Below are positions 26,853-29,988 of a stretch of 29,988 nt of DNA, piece after piece. Both the position numbers and the translations under genes were made by a program. Position 1 is the first letter of the stretch. Each line of letters opens with the position of its first letter. The notes beneath the pieces are model-generated. The model had not been told where the DNA came from and did not search any database. It saw only the letters and a list, made by a program, of their open reading frames with translations. The stretch comes from Pseudonocardia autotrophica (lineage in GTDB: Bacteria; Actinomycetota; Actinomycetes; Mycobacteriales; Pseudonocardiaceae): positions 1-29,988 of the forward strand of contig NZ_JNYD01000048.1 of assembly GCF_000717175.1 (NCBI RefSeq), read 5' to 3'.

Positions 26853-27608
26853 TCAGCGACGGCGGTGCAGCTCGTACGCGGCGACGGCGGCGGCGCTGGC
26901 GACGTTCAGCGACTCCACCCCGCCCCTCAGCGGGATCGCGAGGAGGTCGTCGAGCAGCGGGCGGACGGCGTCGGACAACCCGTCGGTCTCGTTGCCGAGG
27001 ACGAGGGCGACCCGGGCCGGGAGGTCGGCGACGAGCAGGTCCTCCCCGCCGGCGTCGAGCCCGAAGATCCCGAAGCCCGCCTCCTTGAGCTGGGCGAGCC
27101 CCTCCTCCGCGGTCGCCGAGCGGAGCACCGGCGCGGAGAAGGCGACCCCCGCGGAGGCCTTGATCACCAGCGGGTCGATGGCGGGTACGCCGCGCCGGGG
27201 GAGGAGGACGCCGTCGAGACCTGCGCCCGTGGCCGTCCGGAGGATCATCCCGACGTTCGACGGGTTGGTGACCCGGTCGAGCACGAGCACCGAGGCCGGG
27301 CGGCGGGAACCGAGGTCGCGCAGGAACACCGGCACCGGCGCCATCCGCGGGGCGACGACGTCCGCCAGCACGCCCTGGTCGTGTCGCCCGTTGCCGGCCA
27401 GGACCTTCACCCGGTGCGCGCTCGCCCGCTGCACCGGCACGCCGCGGCGGCGGGCGGCGTCGGTGATGGCGCGCACCGATTCGCCCCGCGTGCCCTCGGC
27501 GATGATCACCTTGTCGACGGCCAGCGAGTCGTCGTCGAGCGCCTCGAGGACGGGCTTGCGGCCGTAGACCGTGATGAAGGAGTCCTTCGGCGAGACCGGC
27601 GTTGCCAC
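26853..27608 (-). CDS. SpoU/TrmH family RNA 2'-O-ribose methyltransferase
   Basis: A 251-residue SPOUT methyltransferase. The N-terminal substrate domain contains VYGRKPVLEAL, typical of RlmB-like proteins. The catalytic knot carries motif 1 LVLDRVTNPSNVGMILRTA, motif 2 LVLGNETDGL and motif 3 IPLRGGVESLNVASAAAVAAYE. It uses S-adenosylmethionine to methylate a ribose 2'-OH in rRNA or tRNA; the site cannot be read from sequence. GTG 27608 is chosen because it keeps the whole N-terminal domain and leaves a 36-bp divergent promoter to the wax synthase gene. No clear Shine-Dalgarno is present. Confidence 0.88.
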   Translation of the reverse strand: MATPVSPKDSFITVYGRKPVLEALDDDSLAVDKVIIAEGTRGESVRAITDAARRRGVPVQRASAHRVKVLAGNGRHDQGVLADVVAPRMAPVPVFLRDLGSRRPASVLVLDRVTNPSNVGMILRTATGAGLDGVLLPRRGVPAIDPLVIKASAGVAFSAPVLRSATAEEGLAQLKEAGFGIFGLDAGGEDLLVADLPARVALVLGNETDGLSDAVRPLLDDLLAIPLRGGVESLNVASAAAVAAYELHRRR

Positions 27609-27631
27609 CCGTGCAGGGTCGCACGCGCACG

Positions 27632-27637
27632 TAGGAT
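27632..27637 (+). promoter_or_regulatory. Candidate -10 element (TAGGAT) of a leaderless wax synthase transcript
   Basis: TAGGAT fits TANNNT and ends 7 bases before the ATG at 27645. The 36-bp divergent gap leaves little space for a leader or a conventional -35. Confidence 0.45.
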
Positions 27638-27644
27638 CGCGACC

Positions 27645-29057
27645 ATGCCGCCCCGGCTCTCCGCGCTCGACGCGTCGTTCCTCTACCTGGAGCAGGCGAC
27701 CACGCCGATGCACGTGGGCGGCGTCGCCATCTTCAAGCGCGCCGGCAAGGGCGGGCTCGACTACGAGAAGCTGGTCGGGCTCGTCGAGCAGCGGATCGCG
27801 CTGGTGCCGCGCTACCGGCAGAAGGTCAAGCACGTGCCGGGCAACCTGGCCCGGCCGGTCTGGGTCGACGACACCGAGTTCGACGTCGCGTACCACGTCC
27901 GGCGCTCCGCCCTGCCGCGCCCGGGCACGGACGAGCAGCTCAGCGAGCTCGTCGCCCGGCTGATGTCCCGGCCGCTGGACCACACCCGGCCGCTGTGGGA
28001 GATGTACCTGGTCGAGGGCCTGGAGAAGAACCGGGTCGCCGTCGTCACCAAGACCCATCAGGCCATGGTCGACGGCATCTCGGCGATCGACCTGTCCCAG
28101 GTGATCCTGGACGTCTCGCCCGACGCGCGGCCCGGCGTCGAGGAGGTGTGGATGCCCCGGCCGGAGCCGAGCGACCTGCGGCTGATCGCCGAGGCCGTGG
28201 GCGACGCCGTCGCGCGTCCGGGCGAGATCGTGGACAACGTCCGCGCCGCCACCGGCGACGCCGTCGCGACCGCCACGAAGCTCGCGGGCATGGCCGGCAA
28301 GCTGCTCACCATGGCCCGGACGGCGTCGCGCCCGGCGCCCGGCACCCCGCTCAACGTGCACATCTCCACGCAGCGCCGGTTCGCGGTCGCCCGCACGGAC
28401 CTCGAGGCGTACCGGCGGATCCGCGCCGCCCACGGCTGCACGGTCAACGACGCCGTGCTCAGCGTGGTCTCCGGCGCCCTGCGGAACTGGCTGCTCTCCC
28501 GGGGCGAGCCGGTGACGTCCGGGGCGTCGGTGCGCGCGATGGTGCCGATGTCGGTGCGCGGCGAGGCGGACGTGCCCAGCTCGGCGACCTCGGGCTCGCT
28601 CGGCAACCGCGTGTCGTCGTTCCTCGTCGACCTGCCGGTGGGCGAGCCCAGCCCGGTCGTGCGGCTGCACCACGTCACGCACGCGATGCGCGAGCACACC
28701 TCCACCGGGCAGAACGTCGGCGCCGACACCCTGGTCCGCATCGGCGGCTTCGCCCCGCCGACCCTGCACGCGCTGGGCGCCCGCGCCGCGAGCGGGATCT
28801 CCAAGCGGATCTTCAACCTGGTCGTGACGAACGTCCCCGGCCCGCAGTTCCCCCTCTACGCCGCCGGAGCGCGCATGCTGGAGATGTTCCCGGTCGTGCC
28901 GCTCGCCAAGGGGCAGGCGCTCGCGATCGGGCTGACCAGTTACGACGGTGGCGTGTACTACGGGTTCAACGGCGACCGGGACGGTATGCCGGACGTCGAC
29001 GTCCTCGCCGGGCTGGTCGACGAGGCGTTGGACGAGTTGCTGGCCGCGAGCCGCTGA
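27645..29057 (+). CDS. Wax ester synthase/diacylglycerol acyltransferase (WS/DGAT)
   Basis: A 470-residue bifunctional acyltransferase that joins acyl-CoA to fatty alcohols or diacylglycerol, making wax esters or storage triacylglycerol. N-terminal signatures are LSALDASFLYLEQATTPMHVG and RPLWEMYLVEGL. Later motifs include VNDAVLSVVSGALR, LGNR and NLVVTNVPGP. The catalytic HHxxxDG motif reads HQAMVDG (138-144), so its second histidine is Gln139; the DNA (CAT CAG) confirms this. Activity may therefore be reduced or altered. In mycobacteria a homologue (tgs3/Rv3234c region) also lies near secA1. It is divergent from the methyltransferase and followed 16 bp later by a DUF6912-like gene, probably co-transcribed. 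Confidence 0.9.
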   Translation: MPPRLSALDASFLYLEQATTPMHVGGVAIFKRAGKGGLDYEKLVGLVEQRIALVPRYRQKVKHVPGNLARPVWVDDTEFDVAYHVRRSALPRPGTDEQLSELVARLMSRPLDHTRPLWEMYLVEGLEKNRVAVVTKTHQAMVDGISAIDLSQVILDVSPDARPGVEEVWMPRPEPSDLRLIAEAVGDAVARPGEIVDNVRAATGDAVATATKLAGMAGKLLTMARTASRPAPGTPLNVHISTQRRFAVARTDLEAYRRIRAAHGCTVNDAVLSVVSGALRNWLLSRGEPVTSGASVRAMVPMSVRGEADVPSSATSGSLGNRVSSFLVDLPVGEPSPVVRLHHVTHAMREHTSTGQNVGADTLVRIGGFAPPTLHALGARAASGISKRIFNLVVTNVPGPQFPLYAAGARMLEMFPVVPLAKGQALAIGLTSYDGGVYYGFNGDRDGMPDVDVLAGLVDEALDELLAASR

Positions 29058-29073
29058 GAGCAGGAGAGAGACC

Positions 29074-29586
29074 GTGCGGATCTACATCCCCGGGACCTGG
29101 CCGATGCTGCGGAAGCTGGTCAAGACCGGACGGTTCGACCCGATCGGGGGGACCGCGTTCGCGCTGACCCCCCGGTTGCGGGAGGCCTACGTGTCCGGCG
29201 ACGACGAGGAGCTGGAGTACGCCGCGATGGGCGAGGCGGCGCGGGCGTCGCTGCGCCTGCTCGCCGTCGAGTTCGGGCTGGGCGAGGACCAGGTGCCGGC
29301 CCGGAGGGTGGTGGTGGCCGCCGACCTCGACGACGTCACGCTGCGGCCGGACCTCGACGACGGCGCCGTCCGCATCTCCGCCGCCGTGCCGATGACCGCG
29401 ATCGCCGCGGTGCACGTCGACGCCGAGGAGGCCGAGCACGCGGTGCGGGAGGCGGCGGCGGTCGTCGACAAGGCGGACCTGGGCGACCTCGACGCCGAGT
29501 TCCTCGTCGGCGAGGCCGAGGACCACGAGCTCGCCTGGTACTCCCCGGAGGAGATCGCTTTCCTGGTGGACCTCGGCGACCTGTGA
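29074..29586 (+). CDS. Conserved actinobacterial protein (DUF6912-like)
   Basis: A 170-residue protein beginning MRIYIPGTWPMLRKLVKTG, then a helix-rich stretch (EELEYAAMGEAARASLRLLAVEFG), a strand pair (RRVVVAADLDD, VRISAAVPMTAIAAVHVD) and an acidic C-terminus ending ELAWYSPEEIAFLVDLGDL. This resembles what I recall as DUF6912; function unknown. GTG 29074 has AGGAGAG at 29062-29068. The 16-bp gap from the wax synthase suggests a shared transcript. Its stop codon (29584-29586) is the second to fourth base of a perfect palindromic repeat, so termination of translation and probably of transcription coincide there. Confidence 0.75.
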   Translation: MRIYIPGTWPMLRKLVKTGRFDPIGGTAFALTPRLREAYVSGDDEELEYAAMGEAARASLRLLAVEFGLGEDQVPARRVVVAADLDDVTLRPDLDDGAVRISAAVPMTAIAAVHVDAEEAEHAVREAAAVVDKADLGDLDAEFLVGEAEDHELAWYSPEEIAFLVDLGDL

Positions 29587-29622
29587 GTGCCAACTGCCCC
29601 TAGAGGGGCAGTTGGCACTCAC
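29583..29622 (+). terminator. Perfect 19-bp palindromic hairpin, copy 3 of the dispersed family
   Basis: Arms 29583-29601 and 29604-29622 are exact reverse complements around AG, with a CCCCTAGAGGGG core. The hairpin includes the stop codon of the DUF6912-like gene. The tail ACGACCCGGGCTGAGCTG matches the tails of copy 2 and of inverted copy 4. Confidence 0.75.
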
Positions 29623-29855
29623 GACCCGGGCTGAGCTGCGGAAATGCCGGGCGGCGAGCCGGGGCCGACGTGGGGTCTTGTCTCCGCCCGGGGGTTGTCG
29701 TGCGTGGGCGAAGGCACCGCAGCGGATGTGCGGCGCTCCGCCGGCTGTCCGAGTGGCCGGAGCGGGTGTGCCGGCCCCGATCGCGACGTCGGCCGGCCGG
29801 GACCCGGCCGACCGCGATGCCCGCTGACGACGCCTAACCCCAGCTCAGCCGGGGT
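29623..29855. other. Non-coding spacer between inverted palindrome copies
   Basis: I find no gene, tRNA or further strong hairpin here. The left edge carries the conserved tail of copy 3 and the right edge the same tail of copy 4 in inverted orientation (29838-29855 region). The arrangement resembles a small composite unit of about 315 bp, but the interior shows no mobile-element features. Confidence 0.5.
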
Positions 29856-29897
29856 CGTGAGTGGCAACTGCCCCTCTAGGGGCAGTTGCCACTCACG
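29856..29897 (-). repeat. Perfect 20-bp palindrome, inverted copy 4 of the dispersed family
   Basis: Arms 29856-29875 and 29878-29897 are exact reverse complements around CT. The asymmetric core CCCCTCTAGGGG and the upstream tail show that it is inverted relative to copies 1-3. It lies 18 bp past the stop codon of the minus-strand transposase fragment, so it may act as that gene's terminator or mark the element's target. Confidence 0.7.
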
Positions 29898-29915
29898 GGA
29901 CGCTCCTATGGTTCG

Positions 29916-29988
29916 TCAAGCCCCTGCGGCTGGTGGGTGTTCGAGCTGTCGGTAGAGCTGGCGGGTGATGTAGCGCTTGAGGCAGCGG
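29916..29988 (-). CDS. IS110-family transposase, C-terminal end (partial)
   Basis: A minus-strand frame enters from the window edge and stops at 29916-29918. The visible 23 residues begin RCLKRYITRQLYRQLEHPP. The CLKRYxxRxLY pattern is typical of the extreme C-terminus of IS110-type DEDD transposases (recombinases). Only the end is visible, so intactness cannot be judged and no terminus of the element can be fixed. It lies 18 bp from a perfect palindromic repeat, a type of site that IS110/IS1111 elements often target. Confidence 0.6.
   Translation of the reverse strand, partial: RCLKRYITRQLYRQLEHPPAAGA

Noticed and set aside
29742..29790. tRNA-Ser/Leu-like segment (GTCCGAGTGGCCGGAG)
   Set aside because: Only a D-arm-like stretch is present. 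No anticodon stem, T-loop (GGTTCGAATCC) or acceptor pairing could be found.

Overview
The window is very GC-rich, uses GTG and ATG starts, and has the codon bias of a high-GC actinobacterium. Its backbone matches the mycobacterial block sahH-tmk-mtrA-mtrB-lpqB-comF-hpf-secA1 and its downstream neighbourhood. Protein resemblances and overall style suggest Pseudonocardiaceae, probably Pseudonocardia or a relative. This placement comes from recalled family sequences, not from a search.

Layout. 1-2400: the tail of an unidentified gene, two strong hairpins, a tandem pair of nitrilase-superfamily proteins (the second has lost both the catalytic Glu and the catalytic Cys), then a non-coding array of 92-94 bp tandem repeats. 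2400-6770: a TetR regulator divergent from a VOC/glyoxalase protein, a FadD-type acyl-CoA ligase, and a MutL/GlmL-family ATPase-fold protein. 6770-9070: a SAH riboswitch controlling ahcY, then a Nudix hydrolase. 9070-14040: tmk (inverted relative to its mycobacterial neighbours), a large PLD-helicase-DUF3427 protein and a SEC-C protein. 14200-18400: mtrA, mtrB and lpqB (envelope/cell-cycle two-component system); mtrB carries an apparent one-base insertion that joins it in frame to lpqB. 18400-23460: a cluster of DnaA-box-like 9-mers, a ComF-type phosphoribosyltransferase, long-form hpf and secA. 23460-29590: an Rv3235-like protein, a MarR-HAD pair, an MT0933-type small protein, an FMN-dependent alpha-hydroxyacid oxidase, a SpoU/TrmH rRNA/tRNA methyltransferase, a wax ester/triacylglycerol synthase and a DUF6912-like protein. 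The right edge holds a repeat-rich spacer and the C-terminal end of an IS110-type transposase.

How the genes fit together. Most of the window is chromosomal housekeeping. ahcY clears S-adenosylhomocysteine and is governed by a leader that senses it. MtrA/MtrB/LpqB couple envelope state to growth, Hpf hibernates ribosomes and SecA exports proteins. FadD, the wax synthase and the hydroxyacid oxidase are lipid and carbon metabolism. The accessory interest lies in small elements: a dispersed family of perfect ~40-nt palindromes that overlap stop codons, the 92-94 bp tandem array, the DnaA-box cluster between lpqB and comF, the pseudoenzyme nitrilase, and the helicase/SEC-C insertion between tmk and mtrA.
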